A stretch of 36,658 bases of DNA from Alphaproteobacteria bacterium GWC2_42_16 (lineage in GTDB: Bacteria > Pseudomonadota > Alphaproteobacteria > UBA9655): contig MEMA01000053.1 in NCBI GenBank assembly GCA_001767835.1, positions 1-36,658 of the forward strand. The letters are read 5' to 3'. Numbering within the stretch: the stretch's first letter is position 1; each line of letters opens with the position of its first letter. The notes below the pieces were generated by a model. The model had not been told where the DNA came from and made no database searches. It was given only the letters and a program-made list of their open reading frames with translations. Of this stretch, positions 24,199-33,549 are shown piece after piece. Both the position numbers and the translations under genes were made by a program.

Positions 24199-25169
24199 GC
24201 TCTCTCCTCCTTTAAAGAAGGAATCTTTTCCAGGATGAAACGGTAGAGTCCTGGAGCATCTTCAAATTGAACGGCTATGTCCGAAACATGAAGCTGCTTT
24301 TGCCAAGAAGAATTCATTTTTATCCAATCTTTTCTGGTGGTTAGTAACGTCGCTTTGTTCTTTTTGGCTAAGTTTGCAAGGCGACATAAATCTTTTTCTG
24401 TGTAAATATGGTGATCGGGGAAACTTTTTGTTGCAACAAGGTCAACCTTTAATTTCTTGAGAGAGTGATAGAATTTTTGAGGAAAGCCAATTCCACAAAA
24501 GGCAACCACGCTTTTGGTTGGTAACGTTAACGGCTGTAATATAATACGGGCCCTATAAAACGGCTGAGGCCCCCCCATAGCAAAGGGAGGCTCCCCGAGT
24601 AAAATAACAGCATGCGTTCGTTTGAGTCCCTCCGTAAGAGGTTCCCGCAAAGGACCAGCGGGTAAGGGAAGGCCATTTCCGAAACCTTGAAGCGAGTCGA
24701 CTACGATAAAGGAGAGATCTTTCACAATTCCTTTTGTTTGATGTCCGTCATCTAAAATGACAAGGTCAGCCTTGTTTTCTATTGCTTTTTGAATTCCGTC
24801 TCCCCTCTTTTTAGAAACCCAAGTTGGGGCCTGTTGTGCAAGAAGGAGCGGCTCATCTCCTACGTCACGTGCTGAATGCTGGGATGTGTTGACTTTTAGG
24901 GGGCCTTGCTCCCTTCCCTTATATCCTCGTGTTACGAAATGAACTTGAAAGCCCTTTTCTTGGAGTATTTTTGCAAGGGAAAGAGCCACAGGTGTTTTCC
25001 CAGCCCCTCCGCAAACAAGGTTACCAACACTGATAACTGGAATAGAAAAGTGTTGTGGCTTTTGAGATGAATAATTCCAAGAAGCGAGTAATCCATAACC
25101 CCACCCTAAGGGTGAGAGGAGAGTTGAAAGGAAGCCTGGGGCTTTATACCAAAACGAAGGGGCTTTCAT
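24195..25169 (-). CDS. lpxK: Tetraacyldisaccharide 4'-kinase
   Basis: A 324-residue membrane-bound kinase that phosphorylates the 4' position of the lipid A disaccharide. The Walker A SVGNLVCGGAGKTPVALSLA is at about 47-66, VILDDGHQ carries the second acidic site at about 135-142, and GPLREPLTEGLKR and VAFCGIGFPQKF follow the family. It lies between waaA and lpxL and overlaps both by 4 bp. Normal length. Confidence 0.94.
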   Translation of the reverse strand: MKAPSFWYKAPGFLSTLLSPLGWGYGLLASWNYSSQKPQHFSIPVISVGNLVCGGAGKTPVALSLAKILQEKGFQVHFVTRGYKGREQGPLKVNTSQHSARDVGDEPLLLAQQAPTWVSKKRGDGIQKAIENKADLVILDDGHQTKGIVKDLSFIVVDSLQGFGNGLPLPAGPLREPLTEGLKRTHAVILLGEPPFAMGGPQPFYRARIILQPLTLPTKSVVAFCGIGFPQKFYHSLKKLKVDLVATKSFPDHHIYTEKDLCRLANLAKKNKATLLTTRKDWIKMNSSWQKQLHVSDIAVQFEDAPGLYRFILEKIPSLKEERA

Positions 25170-26440
25170 TCCTGTTCTCGTTTCAAGGCCTTAAGATGAG
25201 GGGAGAGAAGGGCCATTAAATTTTTTAATCCCTCCTCGCGATAGATTTTTAGGATAGCGGGTTCCTCATAACTTTCTTTTTTCTTTTTAAGCCACGGTTT
25301 GACAAAAAGCGCAATGTCAGAGCTTTCGTGAATGAGATTACTAAAGTTTAGGGAACGAAGGGTTTCGTAGAGTTGAGGATTTTTAAAGGTATGAGGACCG
25401 TGAATAATGAAAGTTCCTAATTGGGCAGCTTCAATAGGGTTGTGCCCTCCTTTAGGGGTAAAGGTAGCTCCCATCAAAACGATGGGGGAGAGGGCATAAA
25501 AAAGTCCCATTTCTCCAAGGGTGTCGACAATGTAAACATCTATCTTAGGATGGAGTTTACCTTGAGATCTCAAAACGGAAGAGAGAGACTCTTTTTGGGC
25601 AAGATCCTTTAAAGCTTGAGCTCTTTCAATATGGCGTGGAACAAGAATTGTTAAAAGGTTTGGCGCTGATTTTTGAAGCACCTTATGGGTTTGAAAGACG
25701 ATTTCCTCTTCTCCAGGATGTGTGCTTGCAGCAAGCCACAGGGGGCGGGTACCGATTTCTTTTTTAAGAGCGTCAAATTTATCTAAATCAACTTTTAAGG
25801 GGTCCATCATTAATTTGACGTTATTCATTTCGAAAACGTTCTGTGCGCCTAAGGTTTTAAAAAAAGTTGCTTGCTTTTCGGATTGAACCCCACAACAAAC
25901 CAGCCGCGAGAGAAGAGGAGAAATAACCCCTTTAAACCATTTCCAATTTGCAAAACTTTTTTCAGACATTCGACCATTTAAAAGTATAGTAGGGATTCCT
26001 CTTTCTTGCGTTTGATGCATGAGGTTTGGCCAAAGCTCTGATTCAATCCAAATAGCAAGGTCTGGTTGCCAATGCTCCAAAAACCTTTTTACCGCTTGCG
26101 GTGTATCAACAGGACAAAACTGATGGATGACGTTTTTCGGTAATCTTTTTTGGACAACGTGTGCCGACGAGGTCGTTGTTGTTGTGAGTAAAACCTGAAT
26201 CTCTGGGTGTTTTTTAAGAATAGATTGAATAATGGTAAGGGCAGCAATGGCCTCACCAACACTTACCGCATTGACCCATAAAAGGGATCGATTAGGTCGG
26301 GGGAGAGCTGTAATGCCTTTTCGCTCAGAAAGCCTTGCTTTCTCTTCCCGGTTGTTTTTGGCTCGCCATTGAAGGTAAACGGAAATAAAAGGTGCTCCGG
26401 CCCAAGCTATTCCATAATATCCGCTGCGTAACAAGCTCAT
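25166..26440 (-). CDS. waaA: 3-deoxy-D-manno-octulosonic acid (Kdo) transferase
   Basis: A 424-residue GT30 enzyme that transfers Kdo from CMP-Kdo to lipid IVA. An N-terminal membrane anchor is followed by the catalytic loop WVNAVSVGEAIAA (Glu at about 63), TTTTTSSAHVV, DLAIWIESELWPNL, WLAASTHPGEEEIV, and the GGHNPIEAAQLGTFIIHGPH donor-site motif near the C-terminus. It overlaps lpxK and the DUF374 gene by 4 bp each. Whether it adds one or two Kdo units is not visible. Confidence 0.94.
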   Translation of the reverse strand: MSLLRSGYYGIAWAGAPFISVYLQWRAKNNREEKARLSERKGITALPRPNRSLLWVNAVSVGEAIAALTIIQSILKKHPEIQVLLTTTTTSSAHVVQKRLPKNVIHQFCPVDTPQAVKRFLEHWQPDLAIWIESELWPNLMHQTQERGIPTILLNGRMSEKSFANWKWFKGVISPLLSRLVCCGVQSEKQATFFKTLGAQNVFEMNNVKLMMDPLKVDLDKFDALKKEIGTRPLWLAASTHPGEEEIVFQTHKVLQKSAPNLLTILVPRHIERAQALKDLAQKESLSSVLRSQGKLHPKIDVYIVDTLGEMGLFYALSPIVLMGATFTPKGGHNPIEAAQLGTFIIHGPHTFKNPQLYETLRSLNFSNLIHESSDIALFVKPWLKKKKESYEEPAILKIYREEGLKNLMALLSPHLKALKREQE

Positions 26441-27135
26441 TGAGTTTCCTTTACCATTTCGAAGTGACCACAGTCTCGATCCACTTGATGAGTAAGGTTA
26501 AGCAAGGATTTTTCGAGCTCTTCTCTGATTTCTTCATCGCTTTTTGATGCTGTTGAAACATCAATGAGAGGACCATAGCGAATTATACCTCTTCCAAAGG
26601 GAAGAGGAATAAAAAAATGATCCCACGTTTTCATAAAAATTCCTCGTGTTGTTGAGTAGGAAACAGGGAGGATCGCCACCTTTGCAAGGCGCGCCATTTG
26701 AATAACCCCTAAACTTGCTTGGTAACGTGGCCCCCGCGGCCCATCTGGTGTAACGCCGATAGAATCACCCCTCTTCAAAAGTCTTAAAATATTACGAAGA
26801 GCTTGGTTCCCTCCCCGTGTGGAAGAACCAGCAATCCATCCAAAACCAAAGTTTTGAGTCGCGCGCGCAATGATTTCTCCATCAGGATGGCTTGAGATCA
26901 GCATATGTAATTTGTGAAGCCCAAACCAAGCTTTAAACAGCATGAGAAGACGGCCATGCCAAAAACAAGCAATAATTGGTTCTCCACCCTCCCAATATGG
27001 ATCAGGATAGTTTTTTTGTTGTAAATCCCATTTATTTGTTAACCAAATAAGCCTTACATATTGAGCAATAAGAAAGCCAGCGGCACGCCGTATGAAGGAG
27101 GATTTTCGGATTTTTTTAAACAGCTTCATCCTCAT
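26437..27135 (-). CDS. Lysophospholipid acyltransferase family protein (DUF374)
   Basis: 232 residues. The LPLAT-like motifs are CFWHGRLLMLFKAW (in place of NHxxxxD), ISSHPDGEIIARATQNFGFGWIAGSSTRGGNQALR, and VTPDGPRGPRYQASLGVIQMARL. These define the DUF374 group, seen mainly in Gram-negative lipid A gene clusters. The placement between msbA and waaA suggests a role in acylating lipid A or a phospholipid. The substrate is unknown. Confidence 0.85.
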   Translation of the reverse strand: MRMKLFKKIRKSSFIRRAAGFLIAQYVRLIWLTNKWDLQQKNYPDPYWEGGEPIIACFWHGRLLMLFKAWFGLHKLHMLISSHPDGEIIARATQNFGFGWIAGSSTRGGNQALRNILRLLKRGDSIGVTPDGPRGPRYQASLGVIQMARLAKVAILPVSYSTTRGIFMKTWDHFFIPLPFGRGIIRYGPLIDVSTASKSDEEIREELEKSLLNLTHQVDRDCGHFEMVKETQ

Positions 27136-27141
27136 CCTCCT

Positions 27142-28923
27142 TTAAGAAGCCAACGGCATGGCATCAGACGAAAATTGAAGATCGACAAGACGGGCATAGG
27201 TTTTATTGTTTTTAAGAAGTTCTTTGTGAGATCCTTCTTCTGTTACGGTTCCTTCTTCAATAACATAGATTTTATCTGCATCAATAACTGTAGAGAGGCG
27301 ATGAGCGACAACAACAGTTGTGCGGCCTTCCATAAGATGGTTTAAAGCTGTTTGAACTTGTTTTTCCGATTCAGTATCTAAGGAAGATGTTGCCTCATCA
27401 AGCAGAAGGATAGGGGCGTTTTTTAACATGGCACGTGCAATGGAAAGACGCTGTCGTTGTCCTCCTGAAAGGCGGATGCCTTGTTCTCCTACAAAAGTAT
27501 TATAGCCTTCGGGAAGATCTTTGATGAACTCATGAGCTGCTGCCGCCTTTGCAGCCTCAATAATTTCCTCCTCAGAAGCTTCCCATCGGCCGTAAGCAAT
27601 GTTGGCCCTTATAGTGTCATCAAACAAAATTACTTCTTGGCTGACAAGAGCCACTTGTGACCGAAGAGAGCTGAGGGTGACGTCTCGAATGTTAATGTCA
27701 TCAATCAAGATGGATCCAGAGGTCACATCATAAAAGCGAGGAATTAAGTTCAACAAGGTTGATTTTCCAGACCCACTTGGTCCAACAAGAGCAATTCGCT
27801 GCCCCGAAGGGATATCCATGGAAATTCCCGTGAGAGCTTTTTTGCCGTTAGGATAAGAAAATCGAACAGTCTTAAGTGATATTTCCCCCCTCTTTACCTT
27901 AAGAGAAGTTGCAAGGGGAGAATCTACAATATTTGGTTTTAAATCAATGGCTTTAAAAATACGCCATGCAGCAGCCAGGCCTTCTTGAAGATTTGCGTTA
28001 AGATGCGCGAGGCGCTTTAATGGTTCATAAGCAAGCAAAAGAGCTGTGATAAAAGAGATGAATGTCCCTGTAGTTCGGTTTCCAGCAATGACTTGTGTGC
28101 CGCCATAAAGGATAACGATAACAATGGCAATGCCCCCTAAGGTTTCCATAATAGGATGAGACGCCGCACGCACACGGCCCCCTTTTACATTAAGGCGACT
28201 TAAGATATTGATAAGACGATGGGCTCGTTTTTGTTCATAATTTTCCATGGCATAGGATTTAACAATACGCATGCCTTGAAATACCTGATGGAGAAGAATC
28301 GTAAAAATTCCCATCTCTTCTTGTGTATTAGAAGAAACTTTCCGCATTTTTTTCCCGATTTTAACGATAGGAAAAAGGGCTACAGGAAAAACAAAAAAGG
28401 CCAAGGAGGCCAAAAGCCAATCTTGATAAAACATCAATCCAATAAGAAAAAAGAGAGAAAGGACATCCTTACCAATACCTGTTAAGGCAGTTGTAACAGC
28501 ATTGCGCATCAAATTCACGTCATTGGTTACCCTTGAAACAAGCTCGCCACTTGATCGAGCATGGAAGTAAGCAAGATCAGCATGAATAAAGTGATCAAAA
28601 AGCCGTTTTTGAATGTCCCCAATTATTTTTTGACCTACATAAATAAGGCTTACGGACTCGCCAAAACTTGAAACTCCCTTAAGAATAAATATTCCCAAAA
28701 CAAACCCCGCTACCTGAAAGAGCATGCCTTCGTTTTTAGCGACGAAAACATCGTCAAAAAGAGGCTGGAGCATTTTTGCAAGCGTGGCAGTCGTCAATGC
28801 TGAAATCGCCATACAAAAAAGCCCTCCCCATATGTACCACTGATAGGACTTGATGTGCTCATGCCATAAGCGATTTATAAGGGTCAGACTTGCTTTGTCA
28901 GAAAAAAGATTTAAAAACTTCAT
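27142..28923 (-). CDS. msbA: Lipid A/phospholipid ABC exporter MsbA
   Basis: A 593-residue half-transporter that flips lipid A-core across the inner membrane. Six membrane helices in about 30-320 precede the ATPase domain: Walker A LVGPSGSGKSTLLN at about 386, Q-loop VALVSQEVILFDDTIRANIAYG, signature RLSGGQRQRLSIARAM, Walker B ILLLDEATSSLD, and the switch His VAHRLSTV. It is first in the run msbA-DUF374-waaA-lpxK-lpxL-tsaB-rimI. General multidrug exporters share the fold, but the lipid A context supports MsbA. Confidence 0.92.
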   Translation of the reverse strand: MKFLNLFSDKASLTLINRLWHEHIKSYQWYIWGGLFCMAISALTTATLAKMLQPLFDDVFVAKNEGMLFQVAGFVLGIFILKGVSSFGESVSLIYVGQKIIGDIQKRLFDHFIHADLAYFHARSSGELVSRVTNDVNLMRNAVTTALTGIGKDVLSLFFLIGLMFYQDWLLASLAFFVFPVALFPIVKIGKKMRKVSSNTQEEMGIFTILLHQVFQGMRIVKSYAMENYEQKRAHRLINILSRLNVKGGRVRAASHPIMETLGGIAIVIVILYGGTQVIAGNRTTGTFISFITALLLAYEPLKRLAHLNANLQEGLAAAWRIFKAIDLKPNIVDSPLATSLKVKRGEISLKTVRFSYPNGKKALTGISMDIPSGQRIALVGPSGSGKSTLLNLIPRFYDVTSGSILIDDINIRDVTLSSLRSQVALVSQEVILFDDTIRANIAYGRWEASEEEIIEAAKAAAAHEFIKDLPEGYNTFVGEQGIRLSGGQRQRLSIARAMLKNAPILLLDEATSSLDTESEKQVQTALNHLMEGRTTVVVAHRLSTVIDADKIYVIEEGTVTEEGSHKELLKNNKTYARLVDLQFSSDAMPLAS

Positions 28924-29016
28924 TTAAATAACTCGATCATATTTCGTTTTTTAAACGATTATGTGAGAAAAGACAACGTACACATTTAAGTCTCTATCCC
29001 TTGTGGTTTTTTTATA

Positions 29017-29039
29017 TATAATAGCTCTTCAATGAAGAG
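29017..29039 (+). promoter_or_regulatory. Possible -10 element and palindrome upstream of rsmE
   Basis: TATAAT (29017-29022) lies in the 154-base msbA/rsmE divergent gap, but no clear -35 is found at the proper distance. Directly after it, CTCTTCA-A-TGAAGAG (29025-29039) is a perfect 7-bp palindrome near the expected start of transcription, so it may be an operator or a leader hairpin. Confidence 0.4.
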
Positions 29040-29077
29040 TAATCTTTTTTATTTGTCTTTTGCAAAAAAGGAATGGA

Positions 29078-29797
29078 ATGATTCGGCTTTTTGTTAATCT
29101 TCCTTTGAAGAGTGAAAAAGAACTGATCTTGAAAGGTCCTCAAAGCCACTATCTTCAAAGGGTTATGCGCCTTAAAAAAGGTGAGAGAGTTCTTCTTTTT
29201 AATGGAAAGGAGGGAGAATGGCTTGCAGAAATGAGTGATGGAGGGAAAAGACACCTCTCCTTAATTATTATTTCTCAAACTCAGCCTCAATCAGACGAAG
29301 GGGACTTATGGATTCTTTTTTCCCCTTTAAAGCCAAAACGACAAGAATTTCTCGTGGAAAAAGCAACCGAATTGGGTGTTGCGTGCATCTGGCCGGTCAA
29401 ATGCGAACGGACGACTCTTTCAAAAGTGAATCTTAAAAAAATAGAGGACCATAGCCGCGAAGCAGTAGAGCAATGTGGCCGTTTAACCTTGCCCGAGATA
29501 AAACCACTCCTGTCTTTAAAAAGAGTTTTAGGTGATTGGCCTAAGGACAGAAAGCTTTTGTTTGGGGATGAAACACTTACATCTTCCCCTTTAAGGGAAA
29601 TTTCCATTGATAAAACAAAAAAATACGCCTTTCTTGTTGGGCCAGAAGGTGGATTTACTGCACAAGAGCTTTTGCTTCTCCGCTCTCATTCCCAAGTCCA
29701 AGGTGTCACATTAAATCCTCATATTCTTCGGGCTGAGACGGCGGCCCTCGTCGGAGTATCATATCTTCAATTAAGCTTTGATCGGACAAATGGCTAA
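29078..29797 (+). CDS. rsmE: 16S rRNA (uracil1498-N3)-methyltransferase
   Basis: 239 residues from ATG 29078, giving MIRLFVNLPL; AAAAAGG sits 7 nt upstream. A TTG at 29060 is less likely. A SPOUT methyltransferase acting on U1498 of 16S rRNA. The N-terminal PUA-like domain has HYLQRVMRLKKGERVLLFNGKEGEW. The SPOUT domain has PLKPKRQEFLVEKATELGV, the EQCGRLTLPEI motif, LVGPEGGFTAQE and LNPHILRAETAALVGVSYLQ, which form the knot and SAM site. Confidence 0.94.
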   Translation: MIRLFVNLPLKSEKELILKGPQSHYLQRVMRLKKGERVLLFNGKEGEWLAEMSDGGKRHLSLIIISQTQPQSDEGDLWILFSPLKPKRQEFLVEKATELGVACIWPVKCERTTLSKVNLKKIEDHSREAVEQCGRLTLPEIKPLLSLKRVLGDWPKDRKLLFGDETLTSSPLREISIDKTKKYAFLVGPEGGFTAQELLLLRSHSQVQGVTLNPHILRAETAALVGVSYLQLSFDRTNG

Positions 29798-29889
29798 TTC
29801 AAAAGTTCGATTTTTTAAAAAAATGATGTAGAGTAAATGTAAGATGGGTAAAATTTAATTCCATAAGAAAAAAAGAAGGGTAGGTCATC

Positions 29890-30204
29890 ATGGATATTAT
29901 TCTCATTCCTCTGCTGTCCATTATAAATTATATTATAGGGATTTATATTTGGATTGTGATTGCGCATGTAATTATGAGTTGGCTGGCTAACTTTAATGTG
30001 ATCAATGCGAATAACAATTTTATTATCCTTTTTAGGCAGTTTCTCTTTCGTTTCACAGAACCTGTTCTTTCGCTGATTCGCAGGTTTCTCCCCTTTATAG
30101 GAGGGATGGATTTTTCTCCAGTGGCTTTGATATTTATTTTATGGTTTTTCCAAGGCGTTATTATTCAACTTAAGTTGAAAATTTTTATGGTGAGTGGTGG
30201 CTAA
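29890..30204 (+). CDS. YggT family membrane protein
   Basis: 104 residues with two or three membrane segments (about 8-32, 40-65 partly amphipathic, 74-96). The family pattern is visible in WIVIAHVIMSWLANFNVI, FRFTEPVLSLIRRFLPFIGGMDFSPV and ALIFILWFF. The function is poorly known; relatives have been linked to cell division, osmotic stress and membrane integrity. It overlaps folD by 11 bp, so the two are probably co-translated. Confidence 0.9.
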   Translation: MDIILIPLLSIINYIIGIYIWIVIAHVIMSWLANFNVINANNNFIILFRQFLFRFTEPVLSLIRRFLPFIGGMDFSPVALIFILWFFQGVIIQLKLKIFMVSGG

Positions 30205-31066
30205 GATTATTGATGGCCGCAAAATTGCGGAAGAGTTTAAAAAAAAGTTATTAAGGGCCGCCAAAGAGCTTGAAAAGGAAACTGGGATTAAACCTGGTTT
30301 AGCAGCTTTAAGGATAGGGGAAAATTCCGCAAGTCAGCTTTATGTTCAGTTAAAGGGAGCTCAAGCCCGAGATCTCGGCTTCCATTTTGAGGAACATATT
30401 TTCCCGGCTTGGGTTTCATTAGATATTCTTGAAAGTAAAATTAAGGAGCTTAATCAATCCCCCTTTATTCATGGCATTCTTATACAACTTCCTCTTCCTT
30501 CCCAATTAGATAAATTTTATCTTTTGTCCCTTATTGATCCTTTAAAGGATGTGGATGGTCTTCATCCCCTCAATGCGGGAAAGCTTTTTCAGGGGATTCC
30601 AGGAGGTATGATCCCCTGTACACCTTTGGGATGTCGTGCCTTGATAAAGACCGTTCATGAAAGTCTTGAAGGATTAAATGTGGGTGTTATTGGATGTTCG
30701 CTTCTCGTTGGGCGTCCTATGGCACTTCTTATGTTACAGCAGAATTGTACAGTTTGGATGGCTCATTCAAAGACGCGCGATTTACCTTCTCTCTGTGAGA
30801 TGGCTGATATTCTTATAGTTGCCATTGGAAATCCTCGCTTTATCCAGGGGGATTGGATCCAAAAAGGAGCCACAGTTATTGATGTGGGTATTAATCGGCT
30901 ACCAACGGGGAATTTCGTGGGAGATGTAGATTTTATGACGGCTAGAGATAGGGCGGGGGCCATTACACCTGTTCCTGGGGGAGTTGGTCCGATGACGGTG
31001 GCCTACTTATTACATAATACGCTTGAAGCGGCCTTTCGATATGCAAAAAAACCTTTCTCTTTTTAG
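30194..31066 (+). CDS. folD: Bifunctional methylenetetrahydrofolate dehydrogenase / methenyltetrahydrofolate cyclohydrolase
   Basis: 290 residues. FolD interconverts 5,10-methylene-THF, methenyl-THF and 10-formyl-THF using NADP. The catalytic region is SASQLYVQLKGAQARDLG-like, with the YVxxK Lys near 56. Then come GILIQLPLPSQ, DPLKDVDGLHP, the Rossmann motif VGVIGCSLLVGRPMALLM (the usual GRS reads GCS) and ITPVPGGVGPMTVAYLL. The start is GTG 30194, with a second GTG at 30197. The 3' end overlaps comF by 26 bases. The Arg to Cys change sits in the cofactor loop, where it could affect NADP/NAD preference. Confidence 0.94.
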   Translation: MVAKIIDGRKIAEEFKKKLLRAAKELEKETGIKPGLAALRIGENSASQLYVQLKGAQARDLGFHFEEHIFPAWVSLDILESKIKELNQSPFIHGILIQLPLPSQLDKFYLLSLIDPLKDVDGLHPLNAGKLFQGIPGGMIPCTPLGCRALIKTVHESLEGLNVGVIGCSLLVGRPMALLMLQQNCTVWMAHSKTRDLPSLCEMADILIVAIGNPRFIQGDWIQKGATVIDVGINRLPTGNFVGDVDFMTARDRAGAITPVPGGVGPMTVAYLLHNTLEAAFRYAKKPFSF

Positions 31067-31772
31067 GAAATGCGTTGATTTTCTTCTTCCTTTAAGATGT
31101 GTAAAATGTGGCGCCATTTTAGAAAAGCAAGAAGGACTTTGTGTTTCCTGTTGGCCACAGGTCCCTTTTATTGCAAAACCTTATTGTTCTTGTTGTGGAC
31201 GTCCTTTTGATTTTGAAATTGAGGAAAGCGCTTTGTGTGGCGTTTGCATGAACCATAAACCACATTATACAACGGCACGTTCTGTTTTCTGTTACACAGA
31301 AGATAGCCGCGATCTAATTTTAAAGTTTAAACATGCGGATAATCTTTACGCGGCTCCTCTTTATGGGAAGTGGATGTCCCAGATTCTTGACAACATCAAG
31401 GATCCTCTTTGCGTTCCTGTTCCTCTTCATTGGATGCGCCTTTTTAAGAGAACCTATAATCAAGCTGCCCTTTTGGCTCATGAGATTGCTCATCTTAAGG
31501 GATGGCCTTATATGCCTTCGATACTTAAACGAATCAAGCGCACGCCATCTCAAGGGCACCTTTCTCAAAAAGACCGTCTTAAAAATGTAAGGGGAGCCTT
31601 TTCCGTGGCTACGTTCGAGAAACCCCGCCTGAGTGGAAGGACTGTTCTTTTAGTAGATGATGTTTTTACCACTGGAGCGACTTTGGATGCGTGTGCTCAA
31701 ACTTTGTTAAAAGCCGGGGCTCGAGAAGTTCATGCTGTTACTTTGGGCAGAGTTGTCAAACCGATGATTTGA
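31041..31772 (+). CDS. comF: ComF family protein (phosphoribosyltransferase fold)
   Basis: 243 residues from ATG 31041, giving MQKNLSLFRK; the frame is open to TTG 31023. A double zinc-finger N-terminus (CVKCGAIL, LCVSCW, YCSCCGRPF, LCGVCM) is followed by a type I PRTase domain with VPVPLHWMRLFKRTYNQAALLA and the PRPP loop VLLVDDVFTTGATLDACA. ComF proteins take part in natural DNA uptake and possibly in recombination. Other com genes are not in this window. It overlaps the folD end. Confidence 0.9.
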   Translation: MQKNLSLFRKCVDFLLPLRCVKCGAILEKQEGLCVSCWPQVPFIAKPYCSCCGRPFDFEIEESALCGVCMNHKPHYTTARSVFCYTEDSRDLILKFKHADNLYAAPLYGKWMSQILDNIKDPLCVPVPLHWMRLFKRTYNQAALLAHEIAHLKGWPYMPSILKRIKRTPSQGHLSQKDRLKNVRGAFSVATFEKPRLSGRTVLLVDDVFTTGATLDACAQTLLKAGAREVHAVTLGRVVKPMI

Positions 31773-31842
31773 TTTTGATGAAAAGTATGAAAAAGTCTAG
31801 TAGACTAGCGTAAAGTTCTAGCTTTAAGTTTTAGGGGGACAC

Positions 31843-32637
31843 ATGACAGATAAGGTTCTTTTTACACAAGATCAAGATAAGATAGCCTGGCTCACATTGA
31901 ATCGGCCAGAAATTCATAATGCCCTTGATAACGATATGATTCAGAAGATCCTCGATTGCCTTAAAATTCTTCATGAAGATACCTCTTTACGAGCCCTCGT
32001 GATTTCTGGAAATGGGGAGAATTTTTGTTCAGGAGACGATCTTCATTGGATGAAGGAATCATCTCAAGTTTCAGAATCTGAAAATGTAGCTGAAGCCAAT
32101 CTGTTTTCTTATATGTTTTATTCCTTGGATAGAGTGCCTCTTCCTGTAATCACCTACGTTCACGGGACCGTTAAAGGGGGTGGCATCGGATTTTTGGCCT
32201 GTTCAGATATTGTCGTTTCGGAGGCGAAGGTTCTTTTCGGTTTTCCTGAAGTTAAACTTGGCCTTATTCCTGCTATGATTTCTCCTTATGTTTTAAGAAG
32301 TACGTATCCCGGGTCGATCGAACGCTATTTACTTACAGGGGAGGCATTTGATGCCTTAACGGCTCTGCGAGTTGGGCTTGTTCATGAAATTGTTAAGGGT
32401 GATTCTAAAGAAAAGGCCCTGGAACCTCTTTTGCGTTGTATTCTCACAGCGGGCCCAGAGGCTTTAAGGCAAATGAAAAAAATCTTCTTTCAACTCAAGC
32501 CTGAAATTACTGAAAAAATCCGTCAACTGACAGTTGAATCCATAGCCCACCTCCATCGTTCTGTTGAAGGGCAACAAGGGGTAAAAGCTTTTTTGGAAAA
32601 CAAATCTCCCTCGTGGATTCCTGAAAGATATCGTTGA
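31843..32637 (+). CDS. Enoyl-CoA hydratase/isomerase family protein
   Basis: 264 residues of the crotonase fold, acting on an acyl-CoA. The oxyanion-hole segments are GENFCSGDDL at about 61-70 and KGGGIGFLACSDIVV near 108-122. The catalytic Glu region is FGFPEVKLGLIPAMISPYVL; the ISPYV end resembles methylglutaconyl-CoA hydratases of leucine breakdown. No other leucine or beta-oxidation gene is nearby, so the substrate is open. AGGGGG lies before the ATG. The next gene starts 9 bases after the stop. Confidence 0.88.
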   Translation: MTDKVLFTQDQDKIAWLTLNRPEIHNALDNDMIQKILDCLKILHEDTSLRALVISGNGENFCSGDDLHWMKESSQVSESENVAEANLFSYMFYSLDRVPLPVITYVHGTVKGGGIGFLACSDIVVSEAKVLFGFPEVKLGLIPAMISPYVLRSTYPGSIERYLLTGEAFDALTALRVGLVHEIVKGDSKEKALEPLLRCILTAGPEALRQMKKIFFQLKPEITEKIRQLTVESIAHLHRSVEGQQGVKAFLENKSPSWIPERYR

Positions 32638-32646
32638 GGTAAAATA

Positions 32647-33429
32647 ATGAGGGTTTTACTAGAAGCAATTAATATTTCTAAAACCTATCCTGAAAGGACT
32701 TCGCCAAGTATTGACGATTTATCTCTTACCATTTTGAAAGGGGAAAGTTTGGTGATTATTGGATCTTCTGGAAGTGGGAAGACGACCCTTTTGAAGATGC
32801 TCAATGGACTTGTCGAGCCCACATCTGGTTCAATTCTTATCCATGGAAAGGATATTAAATCCTATAATATTTCAGATCTGCGCCGCTCTTTTTTTGGATA
32901 TGTCTTTCAAAAGGTGGGACTATTTCCCCATATGACGATTAAAGACAACATCAAAATTGTCCTGCGTTTAGCGAAAAAGCCTGAAAAATTTTGTGAAGAA
33001 CAGGTGCGAGAGCTTTTGGATCTTATTCGCCTTTCGCCGGACCTTTATTTGAATCGTTTTCCTCATGAGCTCTCAGGGGGAGAGCAACAACGGGTAGGTG
33101 TGGCAAGGGCTCTCGCAACAGATTCGGAATGTCTTTTAATGGACGAACCCTTTGGGGCTCTCGATGCAGTAACACGATGTGAACTTCAAGATGAAATATT
33201 GAGACTTAAGAAAAAATTGAAGAAAACTATTGTTTTTGTGACTCATGATATTTCGGAAGCCTTTAAAATAGGAGATCGGATAGCTGTGATGCAAGACGGA
33301 AAACTTGAACAGATTTCTTCAAAAGAAGCTATATGTACCGCCCCAGAAACCCACTTTGTTGAACAACTGGTTCAAACGGGGCTAGGCAATGTTAATTTTT
33401 TAGATGGTTTTTCTGGAGGAATCCATTGA
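32647..33429 (+). CDS. ABC transporter ATP-binding protein, quaternary amine (OpuA/ProV-like) group, orphan
   Basis: A 260-residue cytoplasmic ATPase subunit. Walker A GSSGSGKTTLLK is at about 39-50, the Q-loop is YVFQKVGLFPHMTIKDNI, the signature is ELSGGEQQRVGVARAL, Walker B CLLMDEPFGALDAVTR and the switch His VFVTHDISEA. The 'VGLFPHMT' and 'GALDAVTR' patterns match glycine betaine/choline importers, but there is no C-terminal CBS domain. The permease and binding protein that normally follow are missing; the next gene is the mobile mystery protein A. It may work with a permease coded elsewhere or be a remnant of a cut operon. Confidence 0.85.
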   Translation: MRVLLEAINISKTYPERTSPSIDDLSLTILKGESLVIIGSSGSGKTTLLKMLNGLVEPTSGSILIHGKDIKSYNISDLRRSFFGYVFQKVGLFPHMTIKDNIKIVLRLAKKPEKFCEEQVRELLDLIRLSPDLYLNRFPHELSGGEQQRVGVARALATDSECLLMDEPFGALDAVTRCELQDEILRLKKKLKKTIVFVTHDISEAFKIGDRIAVMQDGKLEQISSKEAICTAPETHFVEQLVQTGLGNVNFLDGFSGGIH

Positions 33430-33519
33430 AAATGCTGAAAAGCAAAATTCTTCTCTAAAAATATCACAGTCTTCTTATTTTTATCTCTCCATTTTATCTG
33501 ATTTTTCTTATACTGGTTC

Positions 33520-33549
33520 ATGATATATATATAACCTTCTTATGATATA
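33520..33549 (+). promoter_or_regulatory. Possible operator: ATGATATA direct repeats before the Xre gene
   Basis: ATGATATA occurs at 33520-33527 and 33542-33549, 22 bp apart (two helical turns), directly before the start of the Xre-type gene at 33553. This is a plausible autoregulatory site, but low-complexity AT sequence could also produce it. Confidence 0.35.

Noticed and set aside
31794-31806. Palindrome AGTCTAGTAGACT before the enoyl-CoA hydratase gene
   Set aside because: Only 6-bp arms in AT-rich DNA and no clear promoter around it; not distinguishable from chance.
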